DNA from: Bacteroidetes bacterium QH_10_64_37 | GTDB taxonomy: Bacteria > Bacteroidota > Rhodothermia > Rhodothermales > Salinibacteraceae | NCBI GenBank assembly: GCA_003023105.1 | Contig: PXSZ01000030.1 | Span: 1 to 15,306, forward strand | Direction of reading: 5' to 3' | Length of the DNA: 15,306 nucleotides | Shown here: positions 6,846-13,725 of the stretch, piece after piece | Position numbering within the stretch: the first letter of the stretch is position 1 | Layout: each line of letters starts with the position of its first letter | Program-made: the position numbers and the translations under genes | The notes under the pieces: model-generated | Database searches by the model: none | Told to the model about the DNA's origin: nothing | The model's input: only the letters and a program-made list of their open reading frames with translations

Positions 6846-7766
6846 TCAGCGGTCGTCGGGCTCGTCCCGCAGCGCCGCGACGATGCCGGGCGTCACGTCG
6901 GTCAGGTCCCGCGCATCGGCAAAATAGGGCGCGGCCCATCCGTGCACGAAGAGGGGGACCGGATTGCGGGTGTGCTGGGTGTGACGAGGGTCCTCCACGT
7001 TGCCGTGGTCGCTCGTCACGAGGAGCGTGTCCTGGGTGGGGTCGAGGAGGTCGAGCAGCCGCCCGAGAAATGAGTTGAGCCGCTCGGTGAGCAGGGGGGG
7101 TGCGAGGTCGCTGCGCCCGTGCCCCACCTTGTCGGTCTGGAAGTACTCGAAGAGCGTGAGCGTGTGGTCCCGGTGGGTCGCAAACAGGTGCTCGGCGGCG
7201 TCGGCGGGGGAGCGGGGCGACACGTTGAGGTGGAGGGCCTCTCGCCAGGCCTCCGCCGTCAGGTCCGCCGCCACGGCCCGGTCGGCCCGCAGCGCGTCGA
7301 GGTCGCGGAGGGGCACGTCGGCCCCCGCGCAGCAGCGGGTCGTGACGGTCCATCGGCGCGACGAGGCCTCGAAGAACTGGGGCGGAAACGCGTTTGCGAA
7401 CGCCGAGGGGGCGGCGTCGGGCGCGAGGGCCTGCACGCGGTGGAAGAGGTTCTCGTGGTCGAGCAGCTCATAGGTGGCGGAGTGCGGAAACGGTCCGAAG
7501 TGGCGTCCCACCCGCTCGGCACAGTTGATGCCGGTGAAGAGCGTGGCCTGTCCGGTGCCGCTCTGGGGCAGCCCGTCGATCCCGAGGGTGGCGTCGAGGG
7601 GCCGGACGAGGTGGTGGGGGGACCGCGTGTCCGGCAGGTTCTGAGTCCAGGCCGCGCCGCCGCCCAGTCGTCGTAGCGCCGGGTCCCCGTCCGCCGAGAA
7701 CGGGTTGTGCGGGCCGGGCGCCCCGAGCCCGACCCCGTCCAGAAAGACAAACAAAAGCCGACGCAT
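6846..7766 (-). CDS. Alkaline-phosphatase-superfamily metalloenzyme (phosphoglycerate/phosphopentomutase-like)
   Basis: 306 residues, ATG at 7764-7766, ending 19 bp from the convergent S46 gene. Signature elements of the iPGM/PPM branch are present: LLFVFLDGVGLG with metal ligand Asp10, a nucleophile loop SGTGQATLFTG at 69-79 (Ser69 or Thr71), EYFQTDKVGHG with Asp212 and His216, TSDHGN with Asp253 and His254, and a final QHTRNPVPLF with His265. These are the two-metal site ligands of the superfamily. It is much shorter than iPGM (about 510 residues) and lacks its transferase insertion, and no PPM cap is obvious, so the substrate cannot be named. No signal peptide: cytosolic. It stands alone, with about 200 bp to the upstream gene. 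Confidence 0.85.
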   Translation of the reverse strand: MRRLLFVFLDGVGLGAPGPHNPFSADGDPALRRLGGGAAWTQNLPDTRSPHHLVRPLDATLGIDGLPQSGTGQATLFTGINCAERVGRHFGPFPHSATYELLDHENLFHRVQALAPDAAPSAFANAFPPQFFEASSRRWTVTTRCCAGADVPLRDLDALRADRAVAADLTAEAWREALHLNVSPRSPADAAEHLFATHRDHTLTLFEYFQTDKVGHGRSDLAPPLLTERLNSFLGRLLDLLDPTQDTLLVTSDHGNVEDPRHTQHTRNPVPLFVHGWAAPYFADARDLTDVTPGIVAALRDEPDDR

Positions 7767-7835
7767 GGCGGCGGTCCCCGATCCGTGAACACAACGCCAC
7801 AGCCTGTACGCGGGGCCGGGGGCCGGCGTTTTCCG

Positions 7836-7884
7836 TGGGGCCTGTCCTCTGCGTGCTCAGCCCGCCTCCGATTGGAGGCCCCAC
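7836..7884. other. Overlapping alternative hairpins in the leader of the metalloenzyme gene
   Basis: A 9-bp inverted repeat (GTGGGGCCT at 7836-7844, AGGCCCCAC at 7876-7884) shares bases with a compact 6-bp hairpin (GCCTCC-GATT-GGAGGC, 7864-7879). The two cannot fully form together. No U-run follows on either strand, so neither is a standard terminator. It lies between the stop of the minus-strand PAS gene and the start of the minus-strand metalloenzyme gene. The remaining 7767-7967 shows nothing recognisable. Confidence 0.35.
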
Positions 7885-7967
7885 CCCCGCCGGCACCTCG
7901 CGGAGCCGCCGCGCCGCGAAGCAGACCGGATCGACGTCGTCGCCGGGCGGATCGAGGTCGAGGATTA

Positions 7968-8690
7968 TCAGAGCGGGCGAAGCAGGATCTGAATCGAGTT
8001 CGCACCGTCGTCGAGGCGGTTTTGGGCGATGGCCCGACACCACCGCCACCGATGATTTCCGGTCCGCACCCGCAGGAGCCATCGGGCCTTCGGCTTCCGA
8101 TGCGACACCATGCGGGCGAGATCGCGCATGACGCGTTGTAAGTTCTGACCGTGCACGTGCGAGAAAAAGCTGGGCTCGATGGATGCCTCTCGGGAATACT
8201 CCAGGAGATGACGCGCGCCCTGGGTCAGGTTCTCGATGTAGCCGTCCGCGTCAAGCATGAGCCGGGGAACGTGCGGGGGCATCGGGGACGGAGTCGGCTC
8301 TGAATCGAGGTCGATCTCGCGGGTCCGTTCAATTTCGTGAAGCAGGAAGGAGGCCACTGCCCGACCAATCCGTCCGATGCTGTTCGAATCTCCGGGGTTC
8401 GCCCAACGGTCACACCAAAAGTGCCGACAGTGGCCGGTGTCCGTTTCAACCCGCGCATGGCAGATCTCCTCATCGATCGGGGAGAACTCCAGGTCCACGT
8501 TCACGGAGGCCCCGTCCGGGCCTTCAAGGTGGAGGGACGTACGGTCGTCGTCCGGGGCAGACGACTCGCGGACCTGCAGGGACAGGGCCTCCTCGTAGTC
8601 CTCCGGACAAGACTTCGTGAGAGCCCCGCGAATGCACTTCCGGAGGTGCTCCACCCCTCGATCCGTCGAATGGTGAGAAGAGACGACCAT
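7968..8690 (-). CDS. Two-domain sensor-like protein: uncharacterised domain plus C-terminal PAS
   Basis: 240 residues from ATG 8688-8690, starting 16 bp after the stop of the preceding minus-strand gene, so probably co-transcribed. Residues about 10-130 are homologous to that neighbour (shared GALT, L.LE..D....V...F.P, and a RA..FLLHEIER end). Residues about 140-240 have PAS character: PRLMLDADGYIENLTQGARH, then a conserved-looking LRVRTGNHRWRWCRAIAQNR and a closing ILLRPL strand. There is no kinase, cyclase or DNA-binding output domain, and no transmembrane segment. It may be a soluble ligand- or partner-sensing accessory protein. The location beside a response regulator and hybrid kinase suggests it feeds that pathway, but this is inference. 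Confidence 0.72.
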   Translation of the reverse strand: MVVSSHHSTDRGVEHLRKCIRGALTKSCPEDYEEALSLQVRESSAPDDDRTSLHLEGPDGASVNVDLEFSPIDEEICHARVETDTGHCRHFWCDRWANPGDSNSIGRIGRAVASFLLHEIERTREIDLDSEPTPSPMPPHVPRLMLDADGYIENLTQGARHLLEYSREASIEPSFFSHVHGQNLQRVMRDLARMVSHRKPKARWLLRVRTGNHRWRWCRAIAQNRLDDGANSIQILLRPL

Positions 8691-8706
8691 CGGTCCGGGG
8701 CGGGGA

Positions 8707-9144
8707 TCATTGAGTGCGGAGATGATGACGCCCAACGTGTCGCTCCAGCTCGTCCAACAGGAAGGTTCCGAGTTTGCGGCCCAGGCAGGGAGCGCGGGAG
8801 AGGGCCGTGCCGGTCTCACTGCACGCGCTGTAGGTGAACCGGTGGGACGCCCCCTCCGCGACCGTGCAGTGAACGTCGTACACCTTGTCGCCGACGGGAC
8901 GCAAACGAATCTCGACGGCCATCTGAACGTGATCGCTGCACTCGAGCCGAAGTTGCATCGGCGGGTCCGTCGAGGTCCGGTCGAGGCGGGCAACGGTCAC
9001 GTCGGCGTCGTGGCGCCGGCGGCCCTGCACCGTGAGGGCGGACTTCAGACTCTGGAAGATCACGTCCGGAATGCGGCGCGAGGAGGCGGGAGCGGTCGAG
9101 GACTGCGAGGCGGGAGACACTGGCATCGTAGGAACGGAGTACAT
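8707..9144 (-). CDS. Small protein of unknown function, paralogous to the N-terminal half of its neighbour
   Basis: 145 residues from ATG 9142-9144; ATG 9171 (154 residues) and ATG 9126 are also possible and no ribosome site settles it. After a Ser/Pro/Ala-rich N-terminus comes a domain of about 110 residues: DVIFQSLKSALT, LRLECSDHVQMAVEIRLRPV, then APCLGRKLGTFLLDELERH. These blocks align with residues 10-130 of the next gene. I do not recognise the family. It may be a PAS-like or other small sensory domain. It ends 16 bp before the next gene and diverges from the response regulator across a 309-bp gap. Cytosolic by sequence. Confidence 0.65.
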   Translation of the reverse strand: MYSVPTMPVSPASQSSTAPASSRRIPDVIFQSLKSALTVQGRRRHDADVTVARLDRTSTDPPMQLRLECSDHVQMAVEIRLRPVGDKVYDVHCTVAEGASHRFTYSACSETGTALSRAPCLGRKLGTFLLDELERHVGRHHLRTQ

Positions 9145-9274
9145 GACTGTAGCAGGCGAAACCCCGTTCATCTGGAAACAATAAGATGTGCACGAGGCGA
9201 ACGACGGCCAACAGCGAACTCCCGACGCCGACGTGCGAAAATATTTGGGCGTGCCGTGGGGAAAATTCCTACCC

Positions 9275-9308
9275 CGTCGGTTGTGGTTGGTCGTCGGTTG
9301 TGGTTGGT
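9275..9308. repeat. Tandem repeat, two exact 17-bp units
   Basis: The unit cgtcggttgtggttggt occurs twice head to tail, followed by a partial GT-rich continuation. It is inside the divergent intergenic region 9145-9453, which otherwise contains an A/T-rich patch near 9238-9246, a pyrimidine tract at 9320-9356 and the palindrome pair at 9353-9392. It could affect promoter spacing if copy number varies. Confidence 0.75.
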
Positions 9309-9352
9309 TGTGATCGTACGTCTCCTCTCCCACACTCCCTCTCTCCGTCCCA

Positions 9353-9392
9353 CCCCGATAGCGTTCGGGACATCTCCCGATGGCGCTCGGGA
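9353..9392. repeat. Palindromic elements, copies 4 and 5, within a longer intergenic repeat
   Basis: Two 6-6-6 palindromes: CCCCGA-TAGCGT-TCGGGA (9353-9370) and TCCCGA-TGGCGC-TCGGGA (9375-9392), starts 22 bp apart. The flanks are also shared with the copy at 13641: about 74 bp (9351-9424 against 13641-13716) align with a few changes, including the C-rich tail ending cacgcccc. It lies 62-101 bp upstream of the response-regulator start. Confidence 0.85.
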
Positions 9393-9453
9393 CACGTTCC
9401 CCCACGCCCCCACGCTCACGCCCCGCCCATCGAACGAGTAGCGGACAAAGCCC

Positions 9454-10128
9454 ATGGCCAATCACATCTTTCTCGTCGAGGATCATCCGATTTCGCGTCG
9501 CGGACTGGAGGCCATTCTTGACGCGGAACTGGACCTGAAGGTCTGTGGCGAAGCGGGCACGGCTGCGGAGGCCCGCGACAAGATTCCCGAGGCGGATCCC
9601 GATCTGGTCCTCGTCGACTTGTCGCTGGCGACGGGAAGCGGGCTGGAGCTCATCAAAAACCTGCAGAACCGACGGCCGGAGTTGCCCCTCCTGGTAGTGT
9701 CCATGCACGACGAGGTCCTCTACGCCCTCCGGTGTGTCCGCGCCGGAGCCCGGGGCTACGTCATGAAGCGGCGAGCGAGCGAGACCCTTCTGGACGCCGT
9801 GCGGCAGGTGCTCGACGGCCGGATCTACCTGAGTGAGGAGATGAAGAAGCGGGTCAATCAGGGCCTCGAGGAACGCAGCGAGGCCCCCGTGGAGTCGCCT
9901 CTCGACTCGCTGAGTGACCGGGAGCTCCAGATCTTTGAATGCCTGGGCGACGGCCTGAAAACCAGCGAGATCGCCGAACAGATTCATCTCAGCCCGAAAA
10001 CAGTGTCCTCGCACCAGTCCCGCATCAAAAACAAACTGGGAATCGACAGCACGCCGAAGCTCCGGCGGTGGGCCGCCATCTGGGTGGAGGCCGGCTACAC
10101 CGCCGAGGCCGTCGACGCAACTTCGTAG
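9454..10128 (+). CDS. NarL/FixJ-family two-component response regulator
   Basis: 224 residues. The N-terminal receiver domain (1-120) has the acidic pair Glu9-Asp10, phospho-acceptor Asp55 in LVLVDLSL, switch Ser83 and Lys105 (GYVMKRRA). The C-terminal LuxR-type helix-turn-helix (about 150-205) reads LSDRELQIFECLGDGLKTSE, then IAEQIHLSPKTVSSHQSRIK. Phosphorylation should permit dimerisation and DNA binding. It is 105 bp upstream of the large kinase on the same strand, and that kinase has the HisKA_3 box typical of NarL partners. ATG 9454 matches the receiver's first strand exactly; no strong ribosome site is visible. Targets are unknown; its own upstream region, with a paired palindrome, is a candidate but unproven site. 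Confidence 0.95.
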   Translation: MANHIFLVEDHPISRRGLEAILDAELDLKVCGEAGTAAEARDKIPEADPDLVLVDLSLATGSGLELIKNLQNRRPELPLLVVSMHDEVLYALRCVRAGARGYVMKRRASETLLDAVRQVLDGRIYLSEEMKKRVNQGLEERSEAPVESPLDSLSDRELQIFECLGDGLKTSEIAEQIHLSPKTVSSHQSRIKNKLGIDSTPKLRRWAAIWVEAGYTAEAVDATS

Positions 10129-10233
10129 TCGTTCTTTTGTACTTCACAGATGCGGGGCCACACCTCTGTCCCACTGACCGCAGATCGCCAACCGCAGGCT
10201 GCACCCTGAGTTGAACCTCAATTCCTTCCTGTC

Positions 10234-13200
10234 ATGACCTCTCCTCCTTCCGAGCACGATGAGTCGAAGACGCCCGCGACCGACGAACGGGACGACGATT
10301 TTTTCGTCGTCGGCCTTGGGGCGTCAGCCGGGGGCATCGGGGCCCTGAAAACGTTCTTCGACCACATGTCCGAAGAGCCGGGGATGGCCTTCGTGGTGGT
10401 GCAGCACCTCGATCCGAACCGCGAAAGCGAGCTGCCGGCCCTCCTGGGGCGCCAGACGACGCTCCCCGTCTCGCAGGTGACGGATGAGACGCCCGTGGAA
10501 CCGGACCACGTGTACATAATCCCGCCCGGGAAGAGCCTCTCGATTGAAGATGGAATGCTCCACCTCTCGATCCCGAGCCGGCCGCGGCGCGAACGGGCGC
10601 CCATCGACTTGTTCTTCCGATCCCTGGCCGAGAGTCAGGGGCGAAATGCGGTGGGCATCGTCCTGTCGGGCTCCGGCAGCGGCGGCACCGTCGGCATCCG
10701 GGCCATCAATGAAGTCGGGGGGTTTACGCTCGCCCAGGACCCGAGCGAGGCCGCATATTCCAGCATGCCCCGCAGTGCCGTGTCCACCGGCATGGTCGAC
10801 GCGGTGCTGTCCCTGGACGAGCTCACACAGCAACTGATGGAGCTGAAACGGGCTGTGCCGCGCATCCAGCTTCCGGGCCAGATCGAAGCGCTGTCGGATG
10901 AGGAACGAGAAACCTTCGACGACATCCTCGACGAGCTGCGAGTGAGGACCGGGTACAACTTCACGGACTACAAGCAGGCCACGGTCCTGCGTCGAATAAA
11001 CCGTCGCATGCAGGTCCAGAGTGTCGATATGCTGCAAGAGTACTTCCAGCAGTTGCGGGAGTCGGAGGACGAGGCCGAGGACCTGTTTCAGGAGCTGCTC
11101 ATTAGCGTCACCCGGTTTTTCCGAGATCCGAAGTCCTTCGAGGTGCTCGAAAAAGAGGTCATCCCAACGCTGTTCGAGGACCGAGATCCCAATCTGCCCA
11201 TTCGCGTGTGGGTGCCCGGGTGCGCCACGGGCGAGGAGGCCTACTCGATCGGCATGCTGCTCATGGAACGATCGATGGAGGTGGATTGGAACCACGGGAT
11301 TCAGATCTTTGCCACCGACGCCGACGAGTCGGCCCTCGAGCAGGGGCGCACCGGGCTGTATTCCACGTCGATCGAAGGAGACATCCCGCCCGAGCGGCTC
11401 CAGCGCTTTTTCAAGAAGCAGTCCGGGGGGTATGCCGTTCGCAGGGGGCTCCGGGATCAGGTCGTCTTTGCCCCGCACAACCTCCTGAATGATCCGCCCT
11501 TCTCGGAGCTGGATCTCATTGCGTGTCGCAACCTTCTGATTTACGTGCAGAAGGAGAGGCAGAAACGCATCCTGGAGGTCTTTCACTACGCGCTGCGCCC
11601 CGAAGGCGCCCTGTTCGTGGGGAAGTCCGAGTCGACCAGTCAGGCGGCCGATCTGTATACGCCCATCGACTCGACCCACGGCCTCTACCGCCCTCAGCCT
11701 TTGGGGCCGCAGAAGCGGAAGAGGCCGCCCATGCCCTGGAGCCACTCCGGCACTGTCGAGCGGCCTACCTATGAGGTGCAGCCCCAAGAAGAGGAGGAGA
11801 CCGAAAGCTACCGGAGGCTACACCGGACCATCCTCGAAGGCGCCCTTCCCCCGACCCTCCTCGTAGACGAAGACAACAACCTCGTGTACGTTGGCGAGGG
11901 GGCGCAGCAGTTTCTCGAATATCCCACGGGTGAACCGACTGGGAACGTGCTGGAGATCATTCGGCCGGAGCTCCGCATCGACCTGCAGACGGCCCTGTTT
12001 CAGGCGTTTCGCCCCGAGGACGAGGAGACCGAGCGGGCGGCGCTTCAGGGAGCGGTCCAGCTCGAAGACGAATCGACGCAGGTGCAGTATCGGGTGCACC
12101 AGGTCGAGGACATCGAGGCCGGTACGTTTGCGCTGGTCGTGCTGGAGGAGAGGCAGTCCGAGCCGCCGGTGGAGAGGAAACTCGAGGACGGGGAGGTCGA
12201 GGACGGGGAGGAGGTGGCGGAAAGGGTTCATTACCTCGAACGTGAGCTCGACCAGACGAAGAAGCAGCTGGCGCTCACGATCGAGAAGTACCAGGCTCGG
12301 ACGGAGGATCTCCAGGCCTCAAACGAGGAGCTCCAGTCCGTGAACGAAGAGCTGACGTCCATGACCGAGGAGCTGGAAACGAGCAAGGAGGAGCTCCAGT
12401 CGGTCAACGAGGAGCTGATGACCGTCAACCAGGAGCTTAAGAACAAAAACGATGAGCTCATCGAGGCAAACAGCGACCTGAGAAACCTGATGGCCTCGAC
12501 GGGCATCGGGGTCATTTTTCTGGATCGGCAGCTGGACCTGCGGCGGTACACGGCGCCGGCCCAGGAGCTCTTCAACTTTATCCCCGGCGACGTGGGCCGC
12601 CCCCTGTCCGACCTTCGAGGAAAAATCGACTATGAGGATGCGGTCAGCCTCGTGGGGGATGCCGAGCGCGTGCTCGATACCCTCGAGACCATCGAGCGGG
12701 AAGTTCAGAAGGGCGAGGAACAGTGGTACCTCGTGCGCCTGTTGCCGTACCGAACGGACGACGATAAAATCGACGGGGTCGTCATCACCTTCATCGACAT
12801 CACCGATCGCATACAGACTGAGAACGAGCTCCGCGAGCGGGAACAAGAGCTCCAGACGTTGACCGAGTCCCTCGAGAAGAAAGTTGGCGAGCGGACGCAG
12901 GAGATCCGCGAGCTGAGCTCAGAGCTGACCCTCGCGGAGCAGAGGGAGCGGGACCGCCTCTCGCGGATCTTGCACGACGAGCTGCAGCAGGATCTTACGG
13001 CCCTGCAGATGCGGGCCAAGGCGCTCGAGGCCGATACCTCGTCCGAGGAGTACACGAAGGTGCTCAAGGAGATGCAAGAGACCCTCGACTCCACCCTCGA
13101 ACGAACCCGGTCGCTGACCGTCGAGCTCTCGCCGCCGGTCCTCGACTCGACGGCCTTTGAAGAGATCATGCAGTGGCTTGCCTCCCACGTGGAAGACGCC

Positions 13201-13560
13201 TACGGGTTGGACGTGGAGACGGAGGTGGTGGGAGAGCCTCGGATCTCGCGGGAAGACCTTCGGATGTTGCTGTTTCGGCTCGTGCGCGAGCTGTTGTTCA
13301 ACGTCGTAAAGCACGCCGGGGTCGACGAGGCGCGCCTCCGGAGTCGGCTTCGGGAGGACGGTCACCTCGTCGTAGAGGTCATCGATGAGGGCGATGGATT
13401 CGATCCTGAGAGCTCCGGCCCCACAGAGATCGAGGGGAGCGGTCTGTACAGGGTCCACAATCGCCTTGAGATGTTTGACGGGCGTCTTGAGCTCGACTCG
13501 GCCCCGGGCGACGGAACGCGGGCCGCCCTTGTGCTTCCCCTGGATCAGGAGGAGGAGTAG
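10234..13560 (+). CDS. CheB-CheR-PAS-PAS-histidine kinase fusion (NarX-type kinase core)
   Basis: 1108 residues, soluble, very acidic. Order: CheB methylesterase-like domain (about 22-205); CheR methyltransferase (about 222-490) with RRINRRM, SAM-binding VPGCATGEEAYS at 327-338, ATDAD at 360-364 and CRNLLIYV; a PAS-like domain (about 525-640); an acidic linker; a long coiled coil (about 660-750) with repeated ASNEELQSVNEEL heptads; a second PAS (about 750-860); a second coil; HisKA_3 with phospho-acceptor His914 in RILHDELQQD; and HATPase_c (about 1005-1105) with Asn1023, DEGDGFD and GSGLYRVHNR. CheB keeps Ser31 (GASAGG) and His58 (VQHLD) but the catalytic Asp of the usual SGTGSDGT motif is Gly150 (codon 10681-10683, ggc), so esterase activity is doubtful. 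CheR looks intact. It follows the response regulator and probably phosphorylates it. No MCP, CheA or CheW is in the window. Confidence 0.94.
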   Translation: MTSPPSEHDESKTPATDERDDDFFVVGLGASAGGIGALKTFFDHMSEEPGMAFVVVQHLDPNRESELPALLGRQTTLPVSQVTDETPVEPDHVYIIPPGKSLSIEDGMLHLSIPSRPRRERAPIDLFFRSLAESQGRNAVGIVLSGSGSGGTVGIRAINEVGGFTLAQDPSEAAYSSMPRSAVSTGMVDAVLSLDELTQQLMELKRAVPRIQLPGQIEALSDEERETFDDILDELRVRTGYNFTDYKQATVLRRINRRMQVQSVDMLQEYFQQLRESEDEAEDLFQELLISVTRFFRDPKSFEVLEKEVIPTLFEDRDPNLPIRVWVPGCATGEEAYSIGMLLMERSMEVDWNHGIQIFATDADESALEQGRTGLYSTSIEGDIPPERLQRFFKKQSGGYAVRRGLRDQVVFAPHNLLNDPPFSELDLIACRNLLIYVQKERQKRILEVFHYALRPEGALFVGKSESTSQAADLYTPIDSTHGLYRPQPLGPQKRKRPPMPWSHSGTVERPTYEVQPQEEEETESYRRLHRTILEGALPPTLLVDEDNNLVYVGEGAQQFLEYPTGEPTGNVLEIIRPELRIDLQTALFQAFRPEDEETERAALQGAVQLEDESTQVQYRVHQVEDIEAGTFALVVLEERQSEPPVERKLEDGEVEDGEEVAERVHYLERELDQTKKQLALTIEKYQARTEDLQASNEELQSVNEELTSMTEELETSKEELQSVNEELMTVNQELKNKNDELIEANSDLRNLMASTGIGVIFLDRQLDLRRYTAPAQELFNFIPGDVGRPLSDLRGKIDYEDAVSLVGDAERVLDTLETIEREVQKGEEQWYLVRLLPYRTDDDKIDGVVITFIDITDRIQTENELREREQELQTLTESLEKKVGERTQEIRELSSELTLAEQRERDRLSRILHDELQQDLTALQMRAKALEADTSSEEYTKVLKEMQETLDSTLERTRSLTVELSPPVLDSTAFEEIMQWLASHVEDAYGLDVETEVVGEPRISREDLRMLLFRLVRELLFNVVKHAGVDEARLRSRLREDGHLVVEVIDEGDGFDPESSGPTEIEGSGLYRVHNRLEMFDGRLELDSAPGDGTRAALVLPLDQEEE

Positions 13561-13642
13561 GTCCCCTACCGATGCGCGAAGACGTTTGTAAATCCGTTCG
13601 CTCTCACGTAGCGTCCCGCACAGAACACCCCCCTTTCCCCCC

Positions 13643-13682
13643 TCCCGATAGTGTTCGGGACGTGCCCCGATGGCGTTCGGGA
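13643..13682. repeat. Palindromic elements, copies 6 and 7, second copy of the longer intergenic repeat
   Basis: TCCCGA-TAGTGT-TCGGGA (13643-13660, perfect) and CCCCGA-TGGCGT-TCGGGA (13665-13682), again 22 bp apart and with the same pyrimidine-rich left flank and C-rich right flank as at 9353. Here it sits between the convergent ends of the kinase gene and the MBL/rhodanese gene. A terminator role is possible by location, but neither stem is followed by a T-run. Confidence 0.85.
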
Positions 13683-13725
13683 CGTGTTCTCCCCCGCTCC
13701 CGCGCCCCCACGCCCCGACCGGGCG

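Noticed and set aside
10324..11787. A 487-codon open frame on the minus strand
   Set aside because: Antisense to the CheB/CheR coding region with clear motifs on the plus strand; low-complexity translation without domains.
13643..13682. Paired palindromes considered as bidirectional terminators for the convergent genes
   Set aside because: No T-run on either strand, and the same pair occurs upstream of a gene at 9353, so termination does not explain it.
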